Below, one piece after another: positions 1-7,075 of a DNA stretch of 64,000 nt. Source of the DNA: Archangium sp. (GTDB taxonomy: Bacteria; Myxococcota; Myxococcia; Myxococcales; Myxococcaceae); the NCBI GenBank assembly GCA_030681645.1, contig JAUXRX010000042.1:62001-126000 (forward strand), given 5' to 3'. A program made the position numbers and the translations under genes. The stretch's first letter is position 1. Every line of letters starts with the position of its first letter. A model generated the notes under the pieces. That model saw only the letters and a list, made by a program, of their open reading frames with translations, was not told the DNA's origin and did no database searches.

Positions 1-307
1 TGCTGTCGATGGTGAGCACCGCCCGGGGAAAGCGGCTGGTCTCGAGGAACTCGATGCGCATGTCCTTGTCGCGTTGATCGATGCCCGTGCGAATGGAGCC
101 GAGCTCGACGGCGATCGCGCCCGTGCCCTTGCTCCACGCCTCGGGAGAGAAGGTGAGGACGCCGCTCGACTGCCGGGTCTCGCCGATCACGTCGTCGAGC
201 GGACCCTCGACCATGAAGCGCACGAAGCCGCGCGTCTTCACCCACTGCGGATCCTCCGCGAACGCCGCGGAGGACAACACCATCATCGATAGGAAGAGTT
301 TCTTCAT
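1..307 (-). CDS. YceI family periplasmic protein, C-terminus cut by window edge
   Basis: The visible 102 codons begin MKKLFLSMMVLSSAAFA, a signal peptide probably cleaved after AFA, followed by the first half of a YceI-like beta-barrel (GVLTFSPEAW, VELGSIRTGIDQRDKDMR, FPRAVLTI). YceI proteins are secreted lipocalin-fold proteins that bind isoprenoid or amphiphilic ligands; the ligand here is unknown. The gene runs off the left edge, so the C-terminal half is missing only because of the window. It starts 17 nt after the truncated haemoglobin gene on the same strand, so the two are probably co-transcribed. Family assignment is fairly firm from the T-G-I-x-x-R-D-x-D-M-R signature. Confidence 0.85.
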   Translation of the reverse strand, partial: MKKLFLSMMVLSSAAFAEDPQWVKTRGFVRFMVEGPLDDVIGETRQSSGVLTFSPEAWSKGTGAIAVELGSIRTGIDQRDKDMRIEFLETSRFPRAVLTIDS

Positions 308-324
308 GGCTGGCTCCAGGACCT

Positions 325-801
325 TCACGGCTCTTCGACGATGGACGAGCGCATCGGGCCCAGCAGGCCGAGCAGCTCGCCCTTCTCACCGGCCGGCACC
401 TTGAACTTGTCGAGCGTCGCCACCAGGTGGCCCACCAGCGCGTCGAACTGCGCGTTGGTGATCTTCATGCCCGCGTGCGCCGTGCCCATGTCGCGCCCGG
501 AGTACGTGCACGGCCCACCCGACGCGGCGCAGACGAGCTCGACCAGGCGCTGGCGCAGGCGCGGCACGTGGCCGACCGCGAAGCCCGAGTTGATCAGCTC
601 GTCGCCCGCCACGCGGCCGAGGAAGTCGTCGATGACGGCCTCGATGGCGCCCTTGCCGCCGAGCCGCTCGAACAGGAGCTTCTTCGGAGCCTCGACGTTC
701 GCCGGGGCGTCCGCCTTCGGAGGCGCGTCGGGGTCACCCGTCGCGGCGCTCGTCGTGACGCAACCGAGGAAGAGGATGAGAGAGAGAAGCGTGAATCGCA
801 T
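325..801 (-). CDS. Truncated haemoglobin (group I type) with lipoprotein signal
   Basis: A 158-residue protein. The mature part carries the group I truncated haemoglobin signature: LFERLGGKGAIEAVIDDF at the A/B helices, and CTYSGRDMGTAHAGMKIT containing the proximal haem His of the AHxGM motif, then FDALVGHLVATLDKF. These proteins bind O2 or NO at haem, usually in the cytoplasm. Here a hydrophobic N-terminus ends in LFLGC (Cys14), a lipobox, followed by a Pro/Ala-rich linker, which implies export and lipidation. I chose the start at 801 rather than the ATG at 840 because AGGAG lies just upstream and the signal peptide then begins MRFTLL. The YceI gene follows on the same strand. Function in the envelope (O2/NO scavenging) is inference. 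Confidence 0.85.
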   Translation of the reverse strand: MRFTLLSLILFLGCVTTSAATGDPDAPPKADAPANVEAPKKLLFERLGGKGAIEAVIDDFLGRVAGDELINSGFAVGHVPRLRQRLVELVCAASGGPCTYSGRDMGTAHAGMKITNAQFDALVGHLVATLDKFKVPAGEKGELLGLLGPMRSSIVEEP

Positions 802-832
802 GACGACTCCTGGTGAGGCGAGAGAGGAATGC

Positions 833-890
833 CCGTTCACGTCGAGCGAAGTCGAGACGGCGACCCCTCGACTGCGCTCGGGGTGAACGG
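833..890 (-). terminator. Large hairpin made of two inverted family-B repeats
   Basis: Arms at 833-856 and 867-890 pair as 8, 6 and 7 bp blocks separated by small mismatches, around a 10-nt loop. Each arm is one copy of the 27-bp family-B unit that also occurs inside three coding genes in this window. It begins five bases after the stop codon of the TPR gene at 895, so it could end that transcript or stabilise its 3' end, and it lies just upstream of the haemoglobin start. Confidence 0.6.
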
Positions 891-894
891 AGCG

Positions 895-1968
895 CTAGAA
901 CCTGCCGAGCACGGTGACGCCGCCACCCGCCCCGGGGACGACGACGACGTCCTTCCCGAGGATGATGAAGACGACGCCCGTCACGGCCAGCGCACCACCG
1001 GCTGCGAACATGATGTTGGCCAGGCGCGCGTTGCCGATCGCCCCCTGGTCCTGCGCGTACAGCGTCGCCTGGTCGTAGCCCCCGGCCGCGAGCGAGGCCT
1101 TCACCGATTCGCGCGCGCCGTTCGAGGTGACGCCGAAGTACGTGCCCACGCCCGCGGCGGCGACGCCGAGACCGAGCAGCACGAACCCGACGGGACGCAG
1201 CGCCGAGCCCTTCGAGACCGGTTCAGCCTCGAGCCGCTCTTCGGGCTTCTCCGCCGGCGTCAGCTTCGCCTCGGGCTGCTTCACCGGGGCGTCGACCTTC
1301 TTCGGCTCTTCGACCCTGGCCACGGCGACGGGCGCCGGCGCGGTCTGCTTGATGGGCCTGCCCGCGGAGCCGAGGAACATGAGCTGGTCCTTGCGCTCGG
1401 ACAGCGCCTCGGCCCACCACTCGACGACCTCCGCGTCGACGTCGGTCGCGGCCGCGCCATTGCTGAGCGACGCCTCGACCGGCTTCCACGCGCCGCCGTC
1501 CTTGCGCACGTAGAAGCGCACCCGGGCGATCAGCTTGAGCGGATCATTCTTCACGAAGAGCGAGATCTGCTTCACCCGGCCGTCCTGCGCGCCGGGGTCC
1601 AGGGGACCCAGCTCGATGCCGCCGTGCTCCTTGAACCACGCCTTGGCGGTGGCGATCACCGAGGCCACCTTGCCGGTGTACTTGCCGGTGAGGTCGCGCT
1701 TCGGCTCGAGCTGCAGCCCCGAGCGGAAGCTCTCCTCGGCCTTCTGCGTCTGGCCGAGCGCCGCCTGTGCCAGCCCGCGGCTCTCGAGCAACGTGAGCAG
1801 GCTCTCTCGTTCGAGCCCGCCCTTCTTCGCCGCCGCTTCGATCGCCTTGAGCGCCGCGTCGTACTTCTTCTGCGCCAGGAGCTGCTGGGCCTTCTCCAGG
1901 TCAGGGTTGCGCTGGGCGAACGCGGTCGCCGCCAACAACAGGAGCACTGCCAGGGAAGCGCGCTTCAA
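895..1968 (-). CDS. TPR-containing exported protein with two C-terminal membrane segments
   Basis: A 357-residue protein with a cleavable signal peptide (LLLLAATAFAQ), a TPR-like helical region at about residues 20-110 (KAQQLLAQKKYDAALKAI), a beta-rich middle with a WxxEALSERKD stretch, a Pro/Lys/Glu linker around 215-250, and two hydrophobic segments (PVGFVLLGLGVAAAGVGTYF and ANIMFAAGGALAVTGVVFII) near the C-terminus. This architecture is common in myxobacteria, where function is generally unknown. Its ATG overlaps the stop codon of the upstream Gly-rich lipoprotein (ATGA), so translation is coupled. Probably an envelope protein working with the DUF4331 protein and lipoprotein of the same operon. 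Confidence 0.75.
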   Translation of the reverse strand: MKRASLAVLLLLAATAFAQRNPDLEKAQQLLAQKKYDAALKAIEAAAKKGGLERESLLTLLESRGLAQAALGQTQKAEESFRSGLQLEPKRDLTGKYTGKVASVIATAKAWFKEHGGIELGPLDPGAQDGRVKQISLFVKNDPLKLIARVRFYVRKDGGAWKPVEASLSNGAAATDVDAEVVEWWAEALSERKDQLMFLGSAGRPIKQTAPAPVAVARVEEPKKVDAPVKQPEAKLTPAEKPEERLEAEPVSKGSALRPVGFVLLGLGVAAAGVGTYFGVTSNGARESVKASLAAGGYDQATLYAQDQGAIGNARLANIMFAAGGALAVTGVVFIILGKDVVVVPGAGGGVTVLGRF

Positions 1969-2417
1969 TGGGTGCCTCCGTCGAAGAAGCCCTGCGAGTA
2001 GGTGATGGGCGCGTCATCGGGGAGCCCGAGAAACTCCGCCGCGGGCCTGGCCGCCGTCGGCACCGCTGCGCCGCCGTCGCTGACGCCGGGCGTGCCGTTG
2101 ACGATGAGGTCGCGCACGTACTCGGTGAGCTGCACCGGGTTGACGCCGCCACCACCACCGCCGGTCGCGCCACCACCTCCCCCGGTGGCGCCGCCACCTC
2201 CGCCGGTCGCGCCACCACCACCGCCCATCGCGCCCCCGCCTCCACCGGTGGCGCCGCCGCCTCCGCCGGTCGCGCCGCCGCCACCACCACCCATGGCGCC
2301 GCCACCACTTCCTCCGATGCCGCCGTCAGGCGGGGACACCAGGGGCTCGCAGGAGCACCCCGTTCCCACCGTCGCGCAGAGCGCGAGCACGGCCATCGCA
2401 TGTCTGAACTTCATCAT
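1965..2417 (-). CDS. Gly-rich repeat lipoprotein
   Basis: A 150-residue protein with a lipoprotein signal peptide (lipid Cys at position 21 in GTGCSCEP), then about 65 residues of tandem GGGGGAT/GGGGGAM units encoded by an 18-bp-period direct repeat (about 2146-2320), and a short C-terminal domain (VQLTEYVRDLIVNGTPG) ending in DGGTH. The Gly tract looks like a flexible spacer and is likely to vary in copy number between strains. No enzymatic motif is seen. It lies between the DUF4331 gene (16-nt gap) and the TPR gene (ATGA overlap), so the three form one operon. Function unknown. Confidence 0.7.
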   Translation of the reverse strand: MMKFRHAMAVLALCATVGTGCSCEPLVSPPDGGIGGSGGGAMGGGGGGATGGGGGATGGGGGAMGGGGGATGGGGGATGGGGGATGGGGGGVNPVQLTEYVRDLIVNGTPGVSDGGAAVPTAARPAAEFLGLPDDAPITYSQGFFDGGTH

Positions 2418-2433
2418 GTGACGCCTTTCTCTC

Positions 2434-4026
2434 TCAGGTGCCCGAGTTGGGCGTCTTCAGGTAGGGGAACGTGCCGTCGAAGTCGGAGTCGTCCTGCAGC
2501 ACGGCGTCGTGGAAGGGGACGGCCGCGGCCGGAGCGGCGTCCGTCGAGAGCAGCGCGCCCATGCTGACCCGCAGCGCGACGTCGACGACGTCGTCACCGG
2601 GGCGGCGGCCGTTGGGGAAGCCCGCGGGGTCGCAGGCGGCGTTGGTGCCACCGAGCGAAGGAGGCAGCACCACCACCGGGCCCATCGTCGCCGTGCGGTT
2701 CTGGAAGCACTCGAGCGCGCCCAGGTTGTTCTGCGAGCCGTTCGGGGTGGCGGGCAGCGCGGTGTTGAGGCGCACCATCTCGGCGACGGCCGGGGTGGCG
2801 TTGGTGCCGTTGAACGCGTTGACGCCGGTGACGCCGGTGAGGAACGCGGCGATGAGGTCCGTGCGGGGGAAGAAGCGGGGCGCCGGGGCCGAGAAGAGGA
2901 TCTCGATGAGCGCCGGCAGCGTGGGGTTCGTCACGTAGGGCGCGAAGTTGCTGAGGTCGTCCTTCGGCTCGCTGCTGTTGAAGCGGTCCTTGTCGGGGAC
3001 GCCGATCACCACCTCGTTCACCAGCGGCATGCCGAGGCGGCTCACCTGGGCCCACGCGCCACCTTCACGCGTCGGCACCTGGTAGTTGCCCTGCGGGTTG
3101 ATGACGCGCGCCTGGCGCACGCTCGCGGTCGACCAGCCACCGACCACCGTGCCGCCCGCGGCGCTGGTGAGGCAGCTCTTGTCGATCTCCACCGCGATGG
3201 TGCTGACGTTCTTGGTGGCGATGCCGTTGGGCACGGCGCCGCGCAGGCCGGGATCGGTGATGACCGCGGCGGGCGCGTTGACGAGGTCGAAGATGGTGCC
3301 GAGGTTGACGGCGAAGCCTTCCTTGCGCTGGCCCACGAAGATCTTCGCGGGCACGCCGCAGCCGGGGATGGTGGCGGTGTAGACGAAGGTCGCCGCGTAG
3401 GCCGCGTAGCTGCCGCCGGGGAAGGTCTTGGCGCCGACGTTGTCGAGCGGCTTCTCGAAGACCGCGCCCTGCGAGTGGGTGACGGGCTGGACGGCGTTCG
3501 AGCGGCGCGCCCCGCGAATGAGGCCCACGGTGAAGGTCTCGAGCTGGCCCTGGCCCGGGCCGGCGCGGCTCACCCCACCATCACCGAGCGCGGTGGGGGT
3601 GAAGCCACCGTCAGCGAGGCCGATGGGGAAGGCGTTGATGAGGGGAATGGCGACGGTCTGCAGCGCGCCGCCGTCGGGCAGGGCGATGGGCAGAGTGACG
3701 CCGCGGTTTCCCTGCAGCGTGTTCTGGAAGCGGAACTGGAGGGTGATGTCCTCGACCGCGTCGCCGGTGTTGTCGAAGTGGATCTCGTAGAGCGCCTCGG
3801 GATCCATCGAGAAGTAGTTGGGCCCGCCGTACGCGTCCTGCAGGGGCTGGTAGTTCGCGATGGCGGTGACGAAGTTCGCCCGGCCGGGCTCGTAGCTGTT
3901 GAAGAGGTAGAAGTCGGTACCGTCGACCTTCGGGTTCTTGGTAATGAAGGGCGCTTCACGGTGGCTCGATGCGAGCGCTGACGACGAGAGCAACGCGATC
4001 GTTGCGACGGGGACCAACCAACGCAT
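2434..4026 (-). CDS. DUF4331 family secreted protein
   Basis: A 530-residue protein whose signal peptide (MRWLVPVATIALLSSSALA) is followed directly by SSHREAPFITKNPKVDGTDFY, the hallmark N-terminus of DUF4331 proteins. The body contains repeated beta-strand blocks (ALYEIHFDNTGDAVEDITLQ, GFAVNLGTIFDLVN, NVSTIAVEI) and a conserved NEVVIG-type segment. The biochemical role of the family is not established. GGAGG precedes the ATG. The gene is divergent from a lipoprotein-TPR-HupE operon whose first start codon is only about 14 bp away, so the promoters must overlap or one must lie within a coding region. In my general knowledge DUF4331 genes often sit beside TPR and HupE/UreJ genes, as here, which suggests one envelope system. 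Confidence 0.88.
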   Translation of the reverse strand: MRWLVPVATIALLSSSALASSHREAPFITKNPKVDGTDFYLFNSYEPGRANFVTAIANYQPLQDAYGGPNYFSMDPEALYEIHFDNTGDAVEDITLQFRFQNTLQGNRGVTLPIALPDGGALQTVAIPLINAFPIGLADGGFTPTALGDGGVSRAGPGQGQLETFTVGLIRGARRSNAVQPVTHSQGAVFEKPLDNVGAKTFPGGSYAAYAATFVYTATIPGCGVPAKIFVGQRKEGFAVNLGTIFDLVNAPAAVITDPGLRGAVPNGIATKNVSTIAVEIDKSCLTSAAGGTVVGGWSTASVRQARVINPQGNYQVPTREGGAWAQVSRLGMPLVNEVVIGVPDKDRFNSSEPKDDLSNFAPYVTNPTLPALIEILFSAPAPRFFPRTDLIAAFLTGVTGVNAFNGTNATPAVAEMVRLNTALPATPNGSQNNLGALECFQNRTATMGPVVVLPPSLGGTNAACDPAGFPNGRRPGDDVVDVALRVSMGALLSTDAAPAAAVPFHDAVLQDDSDFDGTFPYLKTPNSGT

Positions 4027-4039
4027 GAGGAACCTCCGG

Positions 4040-4555
4040 ATGGGGCGTAGAGACGACGCGGCTCGCTATTCGAAGGAGGGGTGGGCTTCGGTTTTCGTGG
4101 TTCTCGCCTTCCTGTCGCTGGGCGGGTGCAAGTGCGCGGAACGGCAGCGGGCGGAAGATCTCGCCCGCCTCCCGCAGGGTTCGGGCTCGCTGCAGGACCA
4201 GCTCGCGGCCGAAGCGGCGGGGCGTCCCGGCGACACGGTCACCCTCGAGGCGATGATCGCAGCGCTGACGAAAGAAGGTGTCTCGTTCGCCGCGCCGCGG
4301 CAGGGCTTTGGCAAGAAGCTGTTGGCCACCTACTGCGCCTCGGCGGACTCCACCGACGGCATGATCCTCACCATCTGCGAGTACCCCACCGCCGAGCAGG
4401 CGAGCCGAGGTGAGGCCGAAGGGAAGGTGCTCGGCACGCAGCTGGCGGGCTACCAATCCAGAGTGAGGAAGAAGTCCGTACTGCAGCTCGTGGCCCGTTC
4501 GGACACGCCCCCGGAGCACGTGGCGAAGGTGCTCAGCACCTTTGACGGGTTGTGA
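4040..4555 (+). CDS. Small lipoprotein of unknown function
   Basis: A 171-residue protein with a hydrophobic segment SVFVVLAFLSLGG followed by CKCAERQ; LSLGGC is a good lipobox. The rest (about 130 residues) is a single alpha/beta domain with no motif I recognise (LEAMIAALTKEGVSFAAPRQ, DGMILTICEYPTAEQA). The start is uncertain: ATG at 4040 has GAGGA 8 nt upstream, but an in-frame GTG at 4097 sits downstream of AAGGAGG. Its last codon overlaps the next start (GTGA), so it is coupled to the TPR gene and then hupE. Divergent from the DUF4331 gene. Confidence 0.65.
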   Translation: MGRRDDAARYSKEGWASVFVVLAFLSLGGCKCAERQRAEDLARLPQGSGSLQDQLAAEAAGRPGDTVTLEAMIAALTKEGVSFAAPRQGFGKKLLATYCASADSTDGMILTICEYPTAEQASRGEAEGKVLGTQLAGYQSRVRKKSVLQLVARSDTPPEHVAKVLSTFDGL

Positions 4556-5679
4556 ATCGGGCGACCCTCCTGGTGTTGTTGGGTGGGCTGGCGCTGACGA
4601 CGGCGTTCATCGTCGCGCCCGGCGCCGACCGTTCAGGCCCGTTCATTCCGCGCTCCGACGGCGAGGTGCTCGAGGAGGTGCCGAAGAGCGCGCCCCGGCC
4701 CACCGCGCCGCTGACCGTGGAGGAAGCGGCCGTGCGAGCGAAGGCGCTGATCGTCGAGGCGCGCCGCGCGGGTGGTGACCCCCGGCTGCTCGGCCGCGCG
4801 CAGGCGACGCTGGGGCCGTGGTGGAACGAGCCATCGCCTCCGCCGCAGATCCGGATTCTGCGGGCGACGCTCAAGCAGAGCTTCCACGACTTCGAGGGCG
4901 CGCTGGTGGATCTCGACGCCCAGGTCGCGGCGGACGCGGCGGACGCGCAGGCGTGGTTGACGCGCGCGACGGTGCTCTCGGTGCTGGCGCGCTACCCGGA
5001 AGCGGAGCGCTCGTGCGAGCCGCTCACGGGGGTGATCGCGGCGGTGTGCCGGGCGCAGGTGTGGGGCGTGACGGGGCGGGCGAAGGAAGCGGTGGCGCTG
5101 CTCGAGGGGTTGCAGGCCGCTCCGGCCGAGCGCGGGTGGGTGCTCTCGGTGAAGGGGGAGCTGGAGCGCTGGGCGGGTGACGATGCGCGCGCGGCGGCGA
5201 CGCTGGAGCAGGCGTTGGCGCTGGAGCCGACCGACACGTACACGCGGCTGCTCCTGGCGCAGCTGCAGCTCGACGTGGGGCAGCCCGCGCGAGCGGCGAA
5301 GCTGTTCGAGGGCCGGCTGGTCAACGACGGAGAGCTGTTGATGCTGGTGCTCGCGCAGCAGGCCTCGAAGGCGCCCGGTGCCGAAGCGCGGCGCGCGGAG
5401 CTCGACGAGCGGGTGGCGGCGAACCGGCAGCGGGGTGAGACGCTGCACCAGCGCGAGGAGTCGAGGTACGCGCTCGCGCTCGAGGGTGACGTGGCGAAGG
5501 CGCTCGAGCTGGCGACGAAGAACTGGGCGGTGCAGAAGGAGCCGGCGGACGCGCGCGTGTTCCTCGAGGCAGCGGTGGCCGCGAAGGACACGAAGGCGGC
5601 GGCGCCGGTGCTGCGTTGGCTCGACGAGACGAAGTTCACCGACCCTCGGCTGCGAGCGCTGGCGGAGGAACTCCGATGA
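4552..5679 (+). CDS. TPR-repeat membrane-anchored protein
   Basis: A 375-residue protein starting at GTG within a GTGA overlap with the lipoprotein gene. A single N-terminal hydrophobic segment (TLLVLLGGLALTTAFIV) anchors or exports it. Residues from about 60 to the end are helical repeats of TPR type (QAWLTRATVLSVLARYPEAE, ARAAATLEQALALEPTDTYT, RLLLAQLQLDVGQPARAAKL). TPR proteins act as protein-interaction scaffolds. It is followed by the HupE-like gene with an ATGA overlap, so it is most likely a partner of that membrane protein and of the divergent DUF4331 protein. Exact role unknown. Confidence 0.75.
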   Translation: MNRATLLVLLGGLALTTAFIVAPGADRSGPFIPRSDGEVLEEVPKSAPRPTAPLTVEEAAVRAKALIVEARRAGGDPRLLGRAQATLGPWWNEPSPPPQIRILRATLKQSFHDFEGALVDLDAQVAADAADAQAWLTRATVLSVLARYPEAERSCEPLTGVIAAVCRAQVWGVTGRAKEAVALLEGLQAAPAERGWVLSVKGELERWAGDDARAAATLEQALALEPTDTYTRLLLAQLQLDVGQPARAAKLFEGRLVNDGELLMLVLAQQASKAPGAEARRAELDERVAANRQRGETLHQREESRYALALEGDVAKALELATKNWAVQKEPADARVFLEAAVAAKDTKAAAPVLRWLDETKFTDPRLRALAEELR

Positions 5680-6860
5680 GTTCCCAATCAACAATCTCTC
5701 CCTCTCCCCGAGGGGGAGAGGGCAAACACCGCTACGCGATGCTCCTGCTCCTGGTCGCCCTCCCGGCGTCTGCGCACAAGGGTTCCGACGCGTACTGGAC
5801 GTTGAGAGCAAGCGGACCGGTGGTCTCAGGCCGCGTCGAGGTCGCGCTGAAGGACCTCGAAGTGCTGGTGGGCCTCGACGCCGACGGTGACGGCAAGGTC
5901 ACCTGGGGCGAGGTGAAGGCGAAGGACGCTGCGGTGCGCACGGCGCTCACCGGCGCGCTCGGGCTTGGTCAACGGGTTGGTTTGCCCTCTCCCTCTCAGG
6001 GAGAGGGAGGCAGTGTTGACTCCGCCTGTCCGCTCTCACTGGGCGAGTTCAGCGTCACCCCGCACTCCGACGGCATGTACCTCTCGGTGCCGGTGACGGC
6101 GCGCTGTGCAGCGAACGTGAGCGAGCTCGAGGTGAAGTACGCGTTGCTCTTCGACGTCGACGCGCAGCACCGGGGGCTGGTCTCGGTGAGTGGGGAGACC
6201 GGCGGCAACTGGACGGCGTTCACGAACAACCGGCGGGCGCAGACGCTGACGTTCACGTCCATCGGAGCGGGAGAGCAGACGGGGCTGGCCTTCTTCCAGG
6301 GGGTGCACCACATCGCGATCGGGTGGGATCACCTCTGCTTTCTCTTCGCGCTGCTGTTGCCGTCGGTGCTGCGCCGCGCGGGAACGGACTGGGTGCCGCG
6401 GCCGGCCTTCAAGCCGACATTGCTCGACGTGACGAAGGTGGTGACGGCCTTCACGGTGGCGCACTCGATCACGCTGGCGCTGGCGGCCTTCGGCTTCGTG
6501 ACGCCGAACGCGAAGTGGGTCGAAGTCGCGATCGCGATCTCGGTGGCGTTGGCCGCCTTCAACAACCTGGTGCCCTTCGTGCCTGAGACGCGCTGGTCGC
6601 TGGCCTTCTCGCTCGGCCTGATGCACGGGTTCGGCTTCGTCGCAGCGATTCGGGATCTCGGCGCCGCGGGTCCCTCGCTGTGGCTCTCGGTGCTGGGCTT
6701 CAACCTCGGCGTCGAAGCAGGTCAGCTCGGCATCGTCGCCGTCTTCGTGCCGCTCGCCTGGCTCTTACGAACGAAGCCGGCGTACCGAAGGTTCCTGATG
6801 CCCCTGGGGTCCGCGCTGATCCTGGGCATCGCGTTGTGGTGGACCGCGCAGCGCCTCTGA
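5676..6860 (+). CDS. HupE/UreJ-type membrane protein
   Basis: A 394-residue protein. A signal-like segment (MLLLLVALPASAHKGSD) precedes a periplasmic beta domain of about 170 residues with an EF-like LDADGDGKVTWGEV, then six or seven membrane helices with the family's motifs GVHHIAIGWDHLCFLFALLL and VAHSITLALAAFGF. HupE/UreJ relatives are proposed nickel or metal permeases; proteins with this long N-terminal domain are uncharacterised. The ATG at 5676 overlaps the upstream stop and has GGAGGA at good spacing, but the ATG at 5739 gives a cleaner signal peptide. Two family-A palindromes lie inside the reading frame, at 5697-5722 (before the signal) and 5985-6007 (read as PSPSQGEGG). A hydrogenase operon lies 18 kb away, so nickel supply is possible but unproven. 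Confidence 0.75.
   Translation: MSSQSTISPSPRGGEGKHRYAMLLLLVALPASAHKGSDAYWTLRASGPVVSGRVEVALKDLEVLVGLDADGDGKVTWGEVKAKDAAVRTALTGALGLGQRVGLPSPSQGEGGSVDSACPLSLGEFSVTPHSDGMYLSVPVTARCAANVSELEVKYALLFDVDAQHRGLVSVSGETGGNWTAFTNNRRAQTLTFTSIGAGEQTGLAFFQGVHHIAIGWDHLCFLFALLLPSVLRRAGTDWVPRPAFKPTLLDVTKVVTAFTVAHSITLALAAFGFVTPNAKWVEVAIAISVALAAFNNLVPFVPETRWSLAFSLGLMHGFGFVAAIRDLGAAGPSLWLSVLGFNLGVEAGQLGIVAVFVPLAWLLRTKPAYRRFLMPLGSALILGIALWWTAQRL
5697..5722. repeat. Family-A palindrome inside hupE-like gene (copy 1)
   Basis: CCCTCTCCCC followed by GAGGGGGAGAGGG, an almost perfect palindrome, lying between the coupled ATG at 5676 and the signal peptide. If translation begins at 5676 it is read as SPSPRGGEG. Confidence 0.75.
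5985..6007. repeat. Family-A palindrome inside hupE-like gene (copy 2)
   Basis: CCCTCTCCCTCTCAGGGAGA plus GGG. It is read in frame as PSPSQGEGG within the predicted periplasmic domain, so this copy is certainly coding if the gene is expressed. Confidence 0.8.
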
Positions 6861-6863
6861 CCA

Positions 6864-7070
6864 CGCCAAGCGCCAAGCGCCAAGCGCCGAGCGCCGAGCA
6901 CCGCAGCCGCCAACGTGAGCCGTGAACGAAACCGATCGCGATCCCGATCCCGGCCCCGGCCCCGACCCCGACCCCGAAACCGAGACCGAGACCGAGACCG
7001 AGACAGACGCTCGCCGACACTTCGTGGGCCCCTCACCCCAACCCTCTCCCCGCTGCGCAGGGAGAGGGAG
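6864..7070. repeat. Low-complexity tandem repeats followed by a family-A palindrome
   Basis: Intergenic between convergent hupE and the Ser/Thr kinase. 6864-6899 holds heptamer repeats (CGCCAAG three times, then CGCCGAG). 6933-7006 is a degenerating hexamer series that drifts from CGATCC through CGGCCC and CGACCC to CGAGAC. 7028-7070 is a family-A element (CCCCTCACCCC...CCTCTCCCCGCTGCGCAGGG). No convincing gene is seen here. Confidence 0.75.
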
Positions 7071-7075
7071 CCCGG

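Noticed and set aside
5676..6860. Hydrogenase accessory gene hupE belonging to the hydrogenase operon
   Set aside because: It is 18 kb away, coupled to TPR and lipoprotein genes, and its long periplasmic domain differs from classical HupE; a nickel role is only possible.
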